Assembly: GCA_030263455.1 (NCBI GenBank)
Contig: SZOZ01000009.1
Location: 62,001-126,000, forward strand
Reading direction: 5' to 3'
Length of the DNA stretch: 64,000 nucleotides
From: Synechococcales cyanobacterium CNB
Lineage (GTDB): Bacteria; Planctomycetota; Phycisphaerae; Phycisphaerales; UBA1924
The notes under the pieces were generated by a model. That model was given only the letters and a program-made list of their open reading frames with translations, was not told the origin of the DNA and made no database searches. How positions within the stretch are numbered: position 1 is the stretch's first letter; every line of letters begins with the position of its first letter. Of the stretch, positions 8,183 through 16,538 are shown one piece after another. The translations under genes were made by a program, and so were the position numbers.

Positions 8183-8722
8183 TCAGCCTCCTCGATGCTC
8201 CAGGAACCCCACCGCCGTGAACTCGAAGGTGGGTGGTTCCGATCCCGGCGGGCGGGCGGCCGGGTCGGTCAGCGGGAGACGGCGAGGCCCGATCTCGCGG
8301 GCTTCGGCATCCACTTCGGGGGCGTGCTCTTCGCCGAGCGCGAAGCGCAGCGCGGCGCGGCCTGGTTCGGTGCGCTGGTCGAGCAGGGCGATCCATGCGC
8401 CGTCGGCGCGCCGGGCCATGCGGCGCGGCTCGGCGTCGTCGATGATGATGAAGACCGGGCGTGCCTCGGAGGACCGGCCCGAGGCGTCGTGCAGGACGAT
8501 CGCGACGCCGCCGGGGAGGGACTCGGCGGGGACGAGGCGCGATCGTCCGGCGAGGTATTCGCCGAGGGCGTTCGCGCCGCCGGTCTGGCCCGCGCCCGCG
8601 CCGACGGGCGGGGCGGCGAGGCGCACGCCGCGTTCGAGCGAGAGGGCGACGGCGTAGAGAAGCCCGGCCACCACGAGGATCGGTGCGGCGAGGAAGAGCG
8701 TGAGCAGCACGCGCCTGCGCAT
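8183..8722 (-). CDS. Single-span membrane protein of unknown function
   Basis: 179 residues, not recognised. One N-terminal transmembrane or signal-anchor helix (MRRRVLLTLFLAAPILVVAG and following) is followed by a soluble domain rich in Ala, Arg and Glu that includes VAIVLHDASGR and ARPVFIIIDDAEPRRMARR. High GC at third codon positions and a clear start (ATG 8722) support a real gene. The C-terminus points toward the pseudopilin gene, whose stop is only 15 bp away on the opposite strand. The small padR-linked reading frame lies 51 bp upstream. Confidence 0.6.
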   Translation of the reverse strand: MRRRVLLTLFLAAPILVVAGLLYAVALSLERGVRLAAPPVGAGAGQTGGANALGEYLAGRSRLVPAESLPGGVAIVLHDASGRSSEARPVFIIIDDAEPRRMARRADGAWIALLDQRTEPGRAALRFALGEEHAPEVDAEAREIGPRRLPLTDPAARPPGSEPPTFEFTAVGFLEHRGG

Positions 8723-8773
8723 GGGCTTGCGCGATGGTAGGTGGCAAGCGTGCCCGGATCGCGCACGCGGCGG

Positions 8774-9026
8774 CTATTCCTCCGGCGGGTTGATGACGGG
8801 CCAGAAGACCCAGTCGCCCCGGTGGCGGTCGCGGCCCATCTGTGTCGTGAGCGAGGCGGCGATCTCGGCCTGCTCGGAGCACCACAGGCGCGTCCCGTTC
8901 ACCGTGCGCCCGACCAGATCGGCGATGCGGCCGGGAAGGCCGAACGAGTCGCAAGTCTCCAGCGCGCCGGCCGGACGGGAGTGTGTGACCCTCCCAACGA
9001 GGCCACCCGGCCGGGGTCGTGGTCAC
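8774..9026 (-). pseudogene. Small gene after padR, apparently frameshifted
   Basis: A GTG at 9026, three bases after the padR stop, opens a frame starting MTTTPAGWPRWEG. From about 8959 to the stop at 8774 a different frame looks coding: about 61 residues from ETCDSFGLPGRIADLVG to WPVINPPEE, with third positions almost all G or C. That second frame has no ATG, GTG or TTG start between its upstream stop and the conserved-looking part, so one base is probably gained or lost between 8960 and 9010, by mutation, assembly error or programmed shift. The product is not recognised. If intact it would be a padR partner of about 84 residues. Confidence 0.4.
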
Positions 9027-9029
9027 GAT

Positions 9030-9383
9030 TCAGGCTCCCACCCCCGCGGCTTCCGGCCCGATCACCCCGAGCGCGGTCATGACCTGGGCCAGCGCTGCCC
9101 ACTGTTTCGAGTCTGTCTCGAGGCGCCGCTTTCCGGCACCCGTCAGGGAGTAGTACTTGCGGGGACGGGCGGCTTCGCCCTCGCGCCACTCGGCCTGGAT
9201 CAGGCCCTTGGCTTCGAGGTTGTAGAGGAGGGGGTAGAGGGTGCTCTGGCCCATGGCGAGGACGCCCTCGGTGCGGCTTGCAAGGGTGTCGACGAGTTCA
9301 TACCCGTACATAGGCCGCACAAACAACAGCCGGAGTACGGCCACAGGGCCGGCACCCCGCATCAGTTCCCGTTCGAGCCTCAT
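9030..9383 (-). CDS. PadR-family transcriptional regulator
   Basis: 117 residues, typical of short PadR proteins. It shows the PadR winged-helix pattern: RGAGPVAVLRLLFVRPMYGYELVDTL, then TLYPLLYNLEAKGLIQAEW, then the wing ARPRKYYSLTGAGKRRL. PadR proteins bind palindromes as dimers and usually repress their own operon and a linked transporter or detoxification gene; the effector here is unknown. A 17-bp palindrome lies 22 bp upstream over a good -10 box, so autoregulation is likely. A small downstream reading frame begins 3 nt after the stop. Start ATG 9383 has AGGAA about 8 nt upstream. Confidence 0.88.
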   Translation of the reverse strand: MRLERELMRGAGPVAVLRLLFVRPMYGYELVDTLASRTEGVLAMGQSTLYPLLYNLEAKGLIQAEWREGEAARPRKYYSLTGAGKRRLETDSKQWAALAQVMTALGVIGPEAAGVGA

Positions 9384-9404
9384 GGCTTGATTCCTGTGTC
9401 ACAG

Positions 9405-9424
9405 ACTATGCAACACATAGTATA
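9405..9424 (-). promoter_or_regulatory. PadR operator palindrome overlapping -10
   Basis: ACTATG-CAACA-CATAGT (9405-9421) is a perfect 6-bp inverted repeat with a 5-nt spacer. On the minus strand the -10-like hexamer TATACT occupies 9419-9424 and overlaps it. The site is 22 nt before padR. PadR regulators bind dyads of this kind, so this is the likely autoregulatory operator. Binding itself is inferred. Confidence 0.65.
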
Positions 9425-9630
9425 CGTCCCTGCCTGAGGCCCGGGATGCACCTTTCAGGCGGAGGGCGGGCGGGATGGCATTTTTTTTGGGTTGCAGCGA
9501 CAAGATTGCTTGCCGAAGTGCGGAGTGTGGGGCATGTTCCAGCGGGTCAGGAAAGACGAGCCCATGTGAGGCTCGAACGGAAACCGGACACGGTCCCATC
9601 AACGTCACTGAAGAAGTGAGGAGATTCAGC

Positions 9631-10230
9631 ATGAAGCGCGCTCTCGCAGTTCTCGCTCTGGCCGGCATCGCCGGCGCGGCCTCGGCTCAGCAGCAGATCC
9701 ACTGGTACTGGACGGTCGGCGACACCGGCAACAACGACGGCGTGATCAGCGCCGGCGAGTCTGCCGTCCTGACGCTCTACGCCCAGTTCACCGCCCCCGG
9801 CCTGCACTACGCCGGCTCGATCTTTGACATCAAGGGCACGGGCAACCTGGACACCGGCACGTACACGTCCCGCGGCGCCAACCCGAAGCTGAAGGCACTG
9901 TCGAACGGCGACGGCAATCTGCAGGCGAACAACGACATCCTCGTCTGCGACACGTTCCAGCTCCCCGAGTTCTTCAACGCCGGCATCGACAAGAGCAACC
10001 CGATCATGGTGTACTCCATGACCTGGCAGCCGAACGACTACTCGAACCGCACGGTGAGCGGCGGCACGACCAACCACCTGAACCACTCTGTCTACATCGA
10101 CACCTTCGGCACCTCCAAGGAGTTCACGCCCACCATCGAGGGCTTCAAGTTTGACGTGGTCCCCGCCCCGGCGTCGCTGGCCCTCGTCGGCCTCGGCGGC
10201 CTGGTCGCGGCCCGTCGCCGTCGCGCCTGA
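9631..10230 (+). CDS. Secreted protein with PEP-CTERM-like anchor
   Basis: 199 residues. Signal peptide: MKRALAVLALAGIAGAASAQ, cleaved after the second ASA. The mature domain starts QIHWYWTVGDTGNNDG and looks like a beta-rich extracellular domain. The C-terminus has VPAPAS, a hydrophobic ALVGLGG helix and the basic end RRRRA: the layout of a PEP-CTERM sorting signal but with PAP in place of PEP. Such signals are processed by exosortase/archaeosortase-type transpeptidases. Start ATG 9631 follows GTGAGGAG by 7 nt. A strong terminator follows 46 nt after the stop, so the gene is probably a single transcript. Native function is unknown. Confidence 0.8.
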   Translation: MKRALAVLALAGIAGAASAQQQIHWYWTVGDTGNNDGVISAGESAVLTLYAQFTAPGLHYAGSIFDIKGTGNLDTGTYTSRGANPKLKALSNGDGNLQANNDILVCDTFQLPEFFNAGIDKSNPIMVYSMTWQPNDYSNRTVSGGTTNHLNHSVYIDTFGTSKEFTPTIEGFKFDVVPAPASLALVGLGGLVAARRRRA

Positions 10231-10276
10231 TCGATCATCCGCATGCCCGGGCATGGGTCCGGGTTCCGATCGAACG

Positions 10277-10311
10277 CCCCCGTCCGCCCTCCGGCGGGCG
10301 GGGGTTTTTTT
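10277..10311 (+). terminator. Rho-independent terminator
   Basis: A 12-bp GC-rich stem (10277-10288 with 10293-10304, one G-T pair) with loop CTCC is followed directly by seven T residues (10305-10311). It lies after the PEP-CTERM-like gene and before groES, so it should end transcription of the former. Confidence 0.9.
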
Positions 10312-10331
10312 GCGGCCGGAACGCGCCGAGA

Positions 10332-10337
10332 TAGAGT
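10332..10337 (+). promoter_or_regulatory. Candidate -10 box, leaderless groES
   Basis: TAGAGT at 10332-10337 lies 6 nt before the groES ATG. With the usual distance from -10 to transcription start, the RNA would begin at or next to the A of the ATG. No Shine-Dalgarno sequence separates them. No clear -35 is seen. Confidence 0.35.
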
Positions 10338-10343
10338 GAGACG

Positions 10344-10718
10344 ATGACCAGTCGTGACAAACCCAGGCGGACTGCCCCGGCGTCTCGACTCGAGACGGTC
10401 GAGCCGATCGGCAAGCGCGTGCTGGTGCGCAAGGACGAGGACCGCAAGCAGACCAAGAGCGGTCTTCACCTGCCGGACAAGATCGAGATTCCGACGCTCA
10501 CGGGGCGGATCGTCGCGGTTTCGTCGCAAGTTGAGCGTGACCCTGACTACCCGGTTCGGCGTTATGACCGGGTGCTGTTCAACCCGAAGGGCGCGGTGCC
10601 GGTGGACTTCGAGGGTGACAACCGGTTGTTCGTGATTCCGGTGGAGGACGTGGTGGCCGTGTTCCGTTCCGCCGCGGATGCCGAGGGTGGATCGGACGGT
10701 CAGGCCCCTCCGAGGTGA
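10344..10718 (+). CDS. groES: GroES-family co-chaperonin
   Basis: 124 residues, longer than the usual ~97. Residues 18-107 form the Cpn10 fold: VEPIGKRVLVRKDEDRKQTKSG, LPDKIEIPTLTGRIVAVSS, YDRVLFNPKGAVPV and FVIPVEDVVAVF. GroES caps the GroEL chamber. Here there is no groEL alongside; the gene is upstream of aroA and its stop overlaps the possible aroA GTG start (GTGA at 10715-10718), so they are likely co-transcribed. The N-terminal ~17 residues are basic and the C-terminal tail (SAADAEGGSDG...) is extra. Planctomycetes often carry several divergent groES copies, and this one may be specialised. The start is the ATG 6 nt after a -10-like hexamer. Confidence 0.8.
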   Translation: MTSRDKPRRTAPASRLETVEPIGKRVLVRKDEDRKQTKSGLHLPDKIEIPTLTGRIVAVSSQVERDPDYPVRRYDRVLFNPKGAVPVDFEGDNRLFVIPVEDVVAVFRSAADAEGGSDGQAPPR

Positions 10719-10720
10719 GC

Positions 10721-12142
10721 ATGGCGTCGATGACCCCTCCGCTTTCGCTTCCCGATCCGTTGCCGGTCGCGCCGCTTCGCGTGGCGCGCGGCGGCGCCCC
10801 GTTTGACGTGACGGTGAGGCCGCCGGGGAGCAAGAGCCTGACGAACCGGGTCGTGCTGCTGGCGGCGTTGGCCCGGGGAACGTCGGTGATCCGAGGGGCG
10901 TTGATCGACGCGGACGATTCCGAGCGGATGGCGGCCGCGGCGACCGCGCTCGGCGCTACGGTCGAGCGAGACGGCGGCGCGGTGCGCGTGACCGGGGTCG
11001 GGGGGAAGTGGCGGGTCCCGACCGGCGGCGTGCGGCTGGACCTGGGGAACGCGGGAACGGCGACACGGTTCCTGGCGGCGTCGGTGATGCTCGCGGACGG
11101 ATCGGTGACGATCGACGGCAACGAACGGATGCGACGGCGTCCGATCGGCGAGTTGATCGACGTGCTTCGAGCGTTCGGCGTTCGCGCCGAGTACCTGGAG
11201 ACGGCGGGGTGTCCGCCGGTGCGCCTGGTTCCGCCGGAGGGCGGGGTGCGCGCGCCCGCGCGACTGGACATCGCGCCGACGCGGTCGAGCCAGTTCGTGT
11301 CGGCGTTGCTGCTGACCGCCCCGTGGCTTCGCGGCGGCGTGACGGTGCGACTGCTGGGAGAAGTGACGAGCGCGTCGTACGTGGAGATGACACTGAACCT
11401 GCTGAGCGCGCTCGGGGCGTCGGTGATGACAAGCGAGGACATGCGCGTGGCGCGTGTCGGCCCGCCGGAATCGCCGGACGGCGATGCTCGGCCCGGGCTT
11501 GACGCCTTCGAGTACGACGTGGAGCCGGACGCCTCCGGCGCGACGTACTTCTGGGGCGCGGCGGCGTTGTTTGCCGGCGCGTCGTGCCGGGTCGTCGGGC
11601 TCGGGACGGACTCGCTCCAGGCGGACGCTCGCTTCCCCGACCTGCTCTCGCGGATGGGGTGCCGGGTGACGGACGGGTCGGCCGGCGGCGTCGTTTCGAC
11701 GACGGTGACAGGTGTTGAATCGCTCCGGCCTGTGATGGCTGACCTGTCGCGGATGCCGGACGCGGCGATGACGCTGGCCGTGGTGGCGGGTTTCGCGGGG
11801 GGGACGTCGGTGCTCCGCGGGCTGGGGACGTTGCGGGACAAGGAGTGCGACCGGATCGCCGCGCTGGAGCGTGAGCTGGGGAAGGTGGGTGTTCGCGTGG
11901 AACCGGGAACGGGCGGCGATGCGGGGACGCTGACGATCACGCCTCCGGCCGGGGGCATCGACTGCTCGGAGGGCGTCGCGCCGGTGGAGTTTGAGACATA
12001 CGACGATCATCGCATGGCGATGTCTCTGTCGCTGGTGGGCCTTCGGCGGCCCGGCGTTTGGATCAGGAATCCGGGCTGCGTGGCGAAGACGTATCCGGGG
12101 TACTGGCGTGATCTGGAGAGCCTGCGGGGGCGCGGTGGATAG
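10721..12142 (+). CDS. aroA: 3-phosphoshikimate 1-carboxyvinyltransferase (EPSP synthase)
   Basis: 473 residues. Sixth step of the shikimate pathway: transfer of enolpyruvyl from PEP to shikimate-3-phosphate in the cytoplasm. Diagnostic blocks: PGSKSLTNR (S3P binding, about residue 34), LGNAGTATRFL (about 110), TRSSQFVSALL, PDASGATYFW, TLRDKECDRI and TYDDHRMAMSL near the C-terminus. The NAGTATR motif has Ala where glyphosate-sensitive enzymes also have small residues; I do not infer resistance. Start ATG 10721 has GAGGTGA 5 nt upstream; a GTG at 10715 overlapping the groES stop is the alternative. It is slightly longer than the ~430-residue norm because of the N-terminus and internal loops. 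Confidence 0.96.
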   Translation: MASMTPPLSLPDPLPVAPLRVARGGAPFDVTVRPPGSKSLTNRVVLLAALARGTSVIRGALIDADDSERMAAAATALGATVERDGGAVRVTGVGGKWRVPTGGVRLDLGNAGTATRFLAASVMLADGSVTIDGNERMRRRPIGELIDVLRAFGVRAEYLETAGCPPVRLVPPEGGVRAPARLDIAPTRSSQFVSALLLTAPWLRGGVTVRLLGEVTSASYVEMTLNLLSALGASVMTSEDMRVARVGPPESPDGDARPGLDAFEYDVEPDASGATYFWGAAALFAGASCRVVGLGTDSLQADARFPDLLSRMGCRVTDGSAGGVVSTTVTGVESLRPVMADLSRMPDAAMTLAVVAGFAGGTSVLRGLGTLRDKECDRIAALERELGKVGVRVEPGTGGDAGTLTITPPAGGIDCSEGVAPVEFETYDDHRMAMSLSLVGLRRPGVWIRNPGCVAKTYPGYWRDLESLRGRGG

Positions 12143-12187
12143 GCTTGTGGCTCGAAACCGGAGCAGGACGGGACGCCGGAGCGCACG

Positions 12188-13654
12188 ATGCCGACACCAG
12201 CCGAACTGACGCAGCAGGCCCGCCGGATGCAAGCGAGCGGGCAGGTCCAGTCCGCGATCCAGATGTACCAGGCAGCGATCAAGGCGCAGCCTCGGAACGC
12301 GGACGCGCATCAGGGGCTTGGGCTTGCGTACCTGCAGATCGGGCAGCACCGCGAGGCGGTGGAGCACATGCAGCGCGCGGCGAAGTTGGAGCCGATGTCG
12401 GCCGAGCGGGTGTTCGTGCTGGCGAACGTGTACCGCAACATCGGCCTGATGAAGGAGGCGCGGGCGACGTTCGAGAAGGCGGTTTGGCTGAACAAGGACC
12501 ACACGGGCGCTGTGGGCGGGCTTGCCCACCTGATGGGGGCGATGGGTGAGCGGGAGGAGGCGTTGGCACTGGTTGCCCCGGCGGCGTCGCGCGACGATGC
12601 ACACCCGGAGGCCGTCGCGGTTCATGCGGAACTGTGCCTGCACCTGGGTCGTGCCGAGGAGGGGCTTGGCAATCTGCGGCGGCACGTGGATCGCCCGAAC
12701 GTGCACCCGCTGGGCAGGCAGAGGCTGCTGTTCCAGCTGGGGCATGTGTACCAGGCGCTGGGGCGGTACGACGAGGCGTTCGATGCGTTCGATTCGGCGA
12801 ACAGGCTGCACCAAGGTCGGTGGGATCGGGCGGGGTTTCGAGCGTCGGTGGATCGTGCGATCGCGGACTGGTCGCGTGAGGCGTTCTCGAACGTGTCGCC
12901 GTGCCCGATGCCGAGCGACCGGCCCGTGTTCATCGTGGGGATGCCTCGCTCGGGCACGACGCTGGTCGAGCAGATCATCGCGAGCCATCCGCGTTGCTAC
13001 GGCGCGGGCGAGCTTGGGATCACGCGGCACGTCATGGCGCGGCTGCACAACACGTCATCGGCGAGCGTGCTGCCGCTGCCGCCGCCTTCGCGGATCGGCC
13101 CGGATGACGTGGTGCAGGCGGCGGCGTTCTACCTGCGCGCGCTGAAGTCGATCGAGGGGACGGCTGACCGCGTGACGGACAAGTTGCCGCTGAACTTCCT
13201 GTACCTGCCGCTGATCGCGCGGATGTTCCCTTCGGGGCACATCGTGCACTGCCTGCGCGATCCGGTGGACACGTGCCTGTCGTGCTGGACGCACAACTTC
13301 GCGGGTCCGATGCACTTCGCATACGACTTCGACAACCTCGCGGCGTTCTACGCGGACTACCTGCGTCTGATGCGACACTGGACGGAGGGGCTTGGCGTTC
13401 CCGTGCTCGAGGTGCGTTACGAGCGACTTGTGGCGGAGCAGGAGCCGCAGAGCCGCCGGATCGTCGAGGGGATCGGGGTCGAGTGGGATGACGCGTGCCT
13501 GCGGTTCTACGAGAACCCGCGGATGGCGATGACGCTGTCGATGGAGCAGGTGAGACGGCCGCTGTACGCGTCGGCGGTGGCCCGACACGAGCGGTACGGG
13601 GATCGGCTGGAACCGCTCCGGCAGGCGCTGCGGCGTGAGGGCGTGGATGCCTGA
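12188..13654 (+). CDS. TPR-sulfotransferase family protein
   Basis: 488 residues. The N-terminal half (1-220) is a run of tetratricopeptide repeats, e.g. AIQMYQAAIKAQPRNADAHQ and AVEHMQRAAKLEP. The C-terminal half is a sulfotransferase domain: FIVGMPRSGTTLVEQIIASHP-type PAPS 5'-phosphosulfate loop (about residue 247), DKLPLNFLYLPLIARMFP and CLRDPVDTCLS (3'-phosphate loop, about 355). Sulfotransferases move sulfate from PAPS to an acceptor; the acceptor here is unknown, and the TPR part may present a protein or glycan. This architecture is common in planctomycetes and cyanobacteria. It lies 45 nt after aroA on the same strand. The start ATG 12188 gives the first TPR directly. Confidence 0.9.
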   Translation: MPTPAELTQQARRMQASGQVQSAIQMYQAAIKAQPRNADAHQGLGLAYLQIGQHREAVEHMQRAAKLEPMSAERVFVLANVYRNIGLMKEARATFEKAVWLNKDHTGAVGGLAHLMGAMGEREEALALVAPAASRDDAHPEAVAVHAELCLHLGRAEEGLGNLRRHVDRPNVHPLGRQRLLFQLGHVYQALGRYDEAFDAFDSANRLHQGRWDRAGFRASVDRAIADWSREAFSNVSPCPMPSDRPVFIVGMPRSGTTLVEQIIASHPRCYGAGELGITRHVMARLHNTSSASVLPLPPPSRIGPDDVVQAAAFYLRALKSIEGTADRVTDKLPLNFLYLPLIARMFPSGHIVHCLRDPVDTCLSCWTHNFAGPMHFAYDFDNLAAFYADYLRLMRHWTEGLGVPVLEVRYERLVAEQEPQSRRIVEGIGVEWDDACLRFYENPRMAMTLSMEQVRRPLYASAVARHERYGDRLEPLRQALRREGVDA

Positions 13655-13680
13655 GCCGGGTCCGCCGGACGCCCGCCCTT

Positions 13681-13689
13681 TGGTAGAAT
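13681..13689 (+). promoter_or_regulatory. Candidate extended -10 for PAS gene
   Basis: TGGTAGAAT at 13681-13689 contains the -10-like TAGAAT (13684-13689) preceded by TGG, in an otherwise GC-rich gap of 74 bp. It lies 39 nt before the PAS-protein start. No -35 was recognised. Confidence 0.35.
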
Positions 13690-13728
13690 CTCCCGTCGCT
13701 GGAAGGACCACGGCCCGGGGGACGGACC

Positions 13729-14937
13729 ATGGCAGAGCGAGATTCGACGGTTTCGGAGCGAGCGTTGATCGTCGCTGCGGTGTACGGCGTCGTCGGCGGA
13801 CTGTGGATCTTCCTTTCCGACGAGGTGGTGGCCGCGTTCACGACGGATGCCGCCCGGCTCACGTACTTCCAGACGAGCAAGGGGTGGTTCTTCGTCGCCG
13901 CTTCGAGCGTGCTGATCTACTTCCTGGTCCGTCATTTCATGGGGCGTGCCGTCGCGAGCGCGGCGGCACAGCACCGGGCGGAATCGAACCTGCTGATGGT
14001 GTTCAATCACCCGGCGATGCGCGTGTTCGTCAAGGATCCGGACGGGAAATACCTGCTGGCGAGCGAGGCATTCACCCGGCTGCTCGGGCTGACCCCCGGC
14101 GAGATCGTCAACCAGACGGACGAATCGCTGTTCGGGGTCGAGGCAGCGGCGGCGCTGCGCCAGGCGGATCGGCGTGCAATGCACTCGCACGGGATCACGG
14201 AATCGCAGGACGTGCTCCCGGTCGCGGGCATCCCGCGGACGATCGCCGTGCTGCGCGCGCGCGTGACCGATGAGAGCGGGCGGTGCGTCGGCGTCGTCGG
14301 CATCGCCGGCGAGGACGTGACGTCTCCTGACCTCGGGACGGCGGTTCGGCAGAGCCTGGAGCACGTGGTGCGGCGGCGCTCGGCCGCGCTGGCCGCGGCC
14401 GTGCGCGACCTGCACGGGCGGATCGCGGCTCTGCACACCGAGGCGGCGGAACTGCGGCGGCACGGTGATCGCCTCGCGGTCGAGCGTGAGAAGCTCGAAG
14501 CCGAGAAGCACGTGCTGACGGCGGACCTGCTCGCGGCCGAGCAGCGGCTGAACACGGTCGTCACGCACGTGCAGGCGATCGTGGCAGCGATCGACCAGGA
14601 GGGCGTCGTCGTGCTTGCGGAGGGGAAGCTGCTCCCCGAGGTCGGCTACAAGCCGGGCGGGTTGGTGGGTCGGAGCATCTTCGAGTTGTTCGCGGGCCGA
14701 CCCGAGATCGTCGCCGCCTGCCGCCGCGCGTTGGAGGGCCGATCGGTCGCCGCGAGGCTGCCGGTGGGCAGGCTCGATCTTGACGCGAGGATCGTGCCCG
14801 TGCGCGACGCGGAGGGGCGCGTGGTGGGCGCGGTCGCGGTTGCCACCGAGGCGGATCGGCCCCCGAACCTCGCGGACGCTCTCCGCGACGATGACTTCGC
14901 GGACAAGCAAGGCGGCGGCTCGCCGCGTGCCGGCTGA
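13729..14937 (+). CDS. Membrane PAS-domain protein without output domain
   Basis: 402 residues. Two N-terminal membrane helices (about 12-35 and 52-70) flank AFTTDAARLTYFQTSKGW, a module usually found at the front of diguanylate cyclases and histidine kinases. Then come a PAS domain (about 85-205; VFVKDPDGKYLLASEAFTRL, GLTPGEIVNQTDESLF), a long helical, probably coiled-coil, stretch (about 215-285) and a second PAS-like domain (about 285-385). There is no kinase, GGDEF, EAL or methyl-accepting domain. It may signal through a partner or bind a ligand only. Start ATG 13729; no strong ribosome site. The gene is flanked by the sulfotransferase and icd; their relation is unclear. Confidence 0.75.
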   Translation: MAERDSTVSERALIVAAVYGVVGGLWIFLSDEVVAAFTTDAARLTYFQTSKGWFFVAASSVLIYFLVRHFMGRAVASAAAQHRAESNLLMVFNHPAMRVFVKDPDGKYLLASEAFTRLLGLTPGEIVNQTDESLFGVEAAAALRQADRRAMHSHGITESQDVLPVAGIPRTIAVLRARVTDESGRCVGVVGIAGEDVTSPDLGTAVRQSLEHVVRRRSAALAAAVRDLHGRIAALHTEAAELRRHGDRLAVEREKLEAEKHVLTADLLAAEQRLNTVVTHVQAIVAAIDQEGVVVLAEGKLLPEVGYKPGGLVGRSIFELFAGRPEIVAACRRALEGRSVAARLPVGRLDLDARIVPVRDAEGRVVGAVAVATEADRPPNLADALRDDDFADKQGGGSPRAG

Positions 14938-15021
14938 CCGGGCCGCCGACCGTTATGCCGCCGCGTATCCTTCCGCCCCGGCCCCGCGGACACGACCACC
15001 CGTGCCGGTGTCTCTTCACGC

Positions 15022-15049
15022 CCACTGTCCGTTGTCCACTGCCCGCTGT
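15022..15049 (+). repeat. 14-bp tandem repeat before icd
   Basis: CCACTGTCCGTTGT (15022-15035) followed by CCACTGCCCGCTGT (15036-15049): two 14-mers with two differences. They end 17 nt before the icd ATG and only a few bases before its ribosome site (AGGAGGAG). Period 14 is twice the 7-bp unit seen elsewhere in the window. Confidence 0.8.
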
Positions 15050-15066
15050 TCCAGGAGGAGTTCCCG

Positions 15067-16434
15067 ATGCCCGCACCGATCACGATGACCGCCAACGGCC
15101 TGCGCGTCCCCGACGAGCCTGTGCTTCCCTTCATCGAGGGCGACGGCACGGGGCCGGACATCTGGCGGGCGAGCGTGCGCGTGTTCGACGCCGCGGTCGA
15201 GAAGGCGTACAGGGGCAAGCGGCGCATCCACTGGAAGGAAGTCCTCGCGGGCGAAAAGGCGTTCAACGCGACGGGCAACTGGCTGCCGGACGAGACGCTG
15301 GACGCTTTCCGCACGTACCTCGTCGGCATCAAGGGGCCGCTGACGACGCCGGTCGGCGGGGGCATCCGCTCGCTGAACGTCGCGCTGCGGCAGATGCTGG
15401 ACCTGTACGTGTGCCTTCGGCCGGTGCGCTACTTCAAGGGCGTGCCCTCGCCGGTCAAGAAACCGGACGACGTGGACATGGTGATCTTCCGCGAGAACAC
15501 CGAGGACATCTACGCGGGGGTGGAGTGGGAGGCCGAGAGCGAGGGGGCGAAGAAGGTCATCGCGTTCCTGCAGAACGAGATGGGCGTGAAGAAGATCCGA
15601 TTCCCCGCGACGAGCGGCATCGGCATCAAGCCCGTCAGCCGCGAGGGGAGCGAGCGGCTGATCCGCGCGGCGATCAACTACGCGCTGCGCGAGGGCCGGC
15701 GGAGCCTCACGCTCGTCCACAAGGGCAACATCATGAAGTTCACCGAGGGCGCGTTCCGCGACTGGGGCTACGCCCTCGCGGCCCGCGAGTTCCGCGCCCA
15801 GGCCGTGAGCGAGCGCGAGTCGTGGATTCTCGGCAACAAGGAGGCCAACCCAGACCTGACGCCGGAGGCCAACGCCCGCATGATCGACCCCGGCTTCGAC
15901 ATGATGACGGCGGAACAGAAGAAGCGTGTCGTCGGTGAGGTCGAGGCCGCGCTGCGGCTGTGGCCCACGCACGGCGACGGCAAGTGGAAGAAGAAACTGC
16001 TCGTCCGCGACACGATCGCGGACATCACGCTCCAGCAGGTGCTGACACGGGCGAAGGACTTCGACGTCATCGCCACCATGAACCTCAACGGCGACTACCT
16101 CTCCGACGCGCTGGCGGCACAGGTCGGGGGCATCGGCATCGCGCCGGGCGCGAACATCAACTACGACACCGGGCACGCCATCTTCGAGGCGACGCACGGC
16201 ACCGCGCCGAAGTACGCCAACCTCGACCAGGTGAACCCAGGCTCGGTGATCCTGTCGGGCGAGATGATGCTGCGGTACATGGGCTGGACCGAGGCCGCGG
16301 ACCTGATCATCCGGGGGATGGACGGGGCGATCGGGGCCAGGACGGTGACGTACGACTTCCACCGGCTGATGGAGGGCGCGACGAAACTGAAGTGCTCGGA
16401 GTTCGGCGAGGCGGTGGTGAAGCACATGGGGTGA
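15067..16434 (+). CDS. icd: Isocitrate dehydrogenase, NADP-dependent
   Basis: 455 residues. TCA-cycle oxidative decarboxylation of isocitrate to 2-oxoglutarate. It is very close in pattern to E. coli Icd: [25 protein letters not shown] (with the Ser that is phosphorylated by AceK in enterics), [31 protein letters not shown]-like [17 protein letters not shown] and [23 protein letters not shown] specificity is shown by Lys-Tyr in PKYANL, Val in LDQVNP and the Tyr/Arg pair in TYDFHRLM. No AceK is seen in the window. Start ATG 15067 with AGGAGGAG about 8 nt upstream. A tandem repeat sits in the leader. The downstream gene is convergent. Confidence 0.96.
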   Translation: MPAPITMTANGLRVPDEPVLPFIEGDGTGPDIWRASVRVFDAAVEKAYRGKRRIHWKEVLAGEKAFNATGNWLPDETLDAFRTYLVGIKGPLTTPVGGGIRSLNVALRQMLDLYVCLRPVRYFKGVPSPVKKPDDVDMVIFRENTEDIYAGVEWEAESEGAKKVIAFLQNEMGVKKIRFPATSGIGIKPVSREGSERLIRAAINYALREGRRSLTLVHKGNIMKFTEGAFRDWGYALAAREFRAQAVSERESWILGNKEANPDLTPEANARMIDPGFDMMTAEQKKRVVGEVEAALRLWPTHGDGKWKKKLLVRDTIADITLQQVLTRAKDFDVIATMNLNGDYLSDALAAQVGGIGIAPGANINYDTGHAIFEATHGTAPKYANLDQVNPGSVILSGEMMLRYMGWTEAADLIIRGMDGAIGARTVTYDFHRLMEGATKLKCSEFGEAVVKHMG

Positions 16435-16538
16435 AGCATGACGCCACCGCTGCAGAAGCGGAATTCAGAAGGGGAGATGGGGGATGGCGTCCGTGGTGGC
16501 ACGCAACGCGACGGTGTTGGCACGCGATGCACGGGGTT

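Noticed and set aside
9478-9488. Run of eight T as a terminator for upstream genes
   Set aside because: No stable stem precedes it, and the upstream gene padR is on the other strand.
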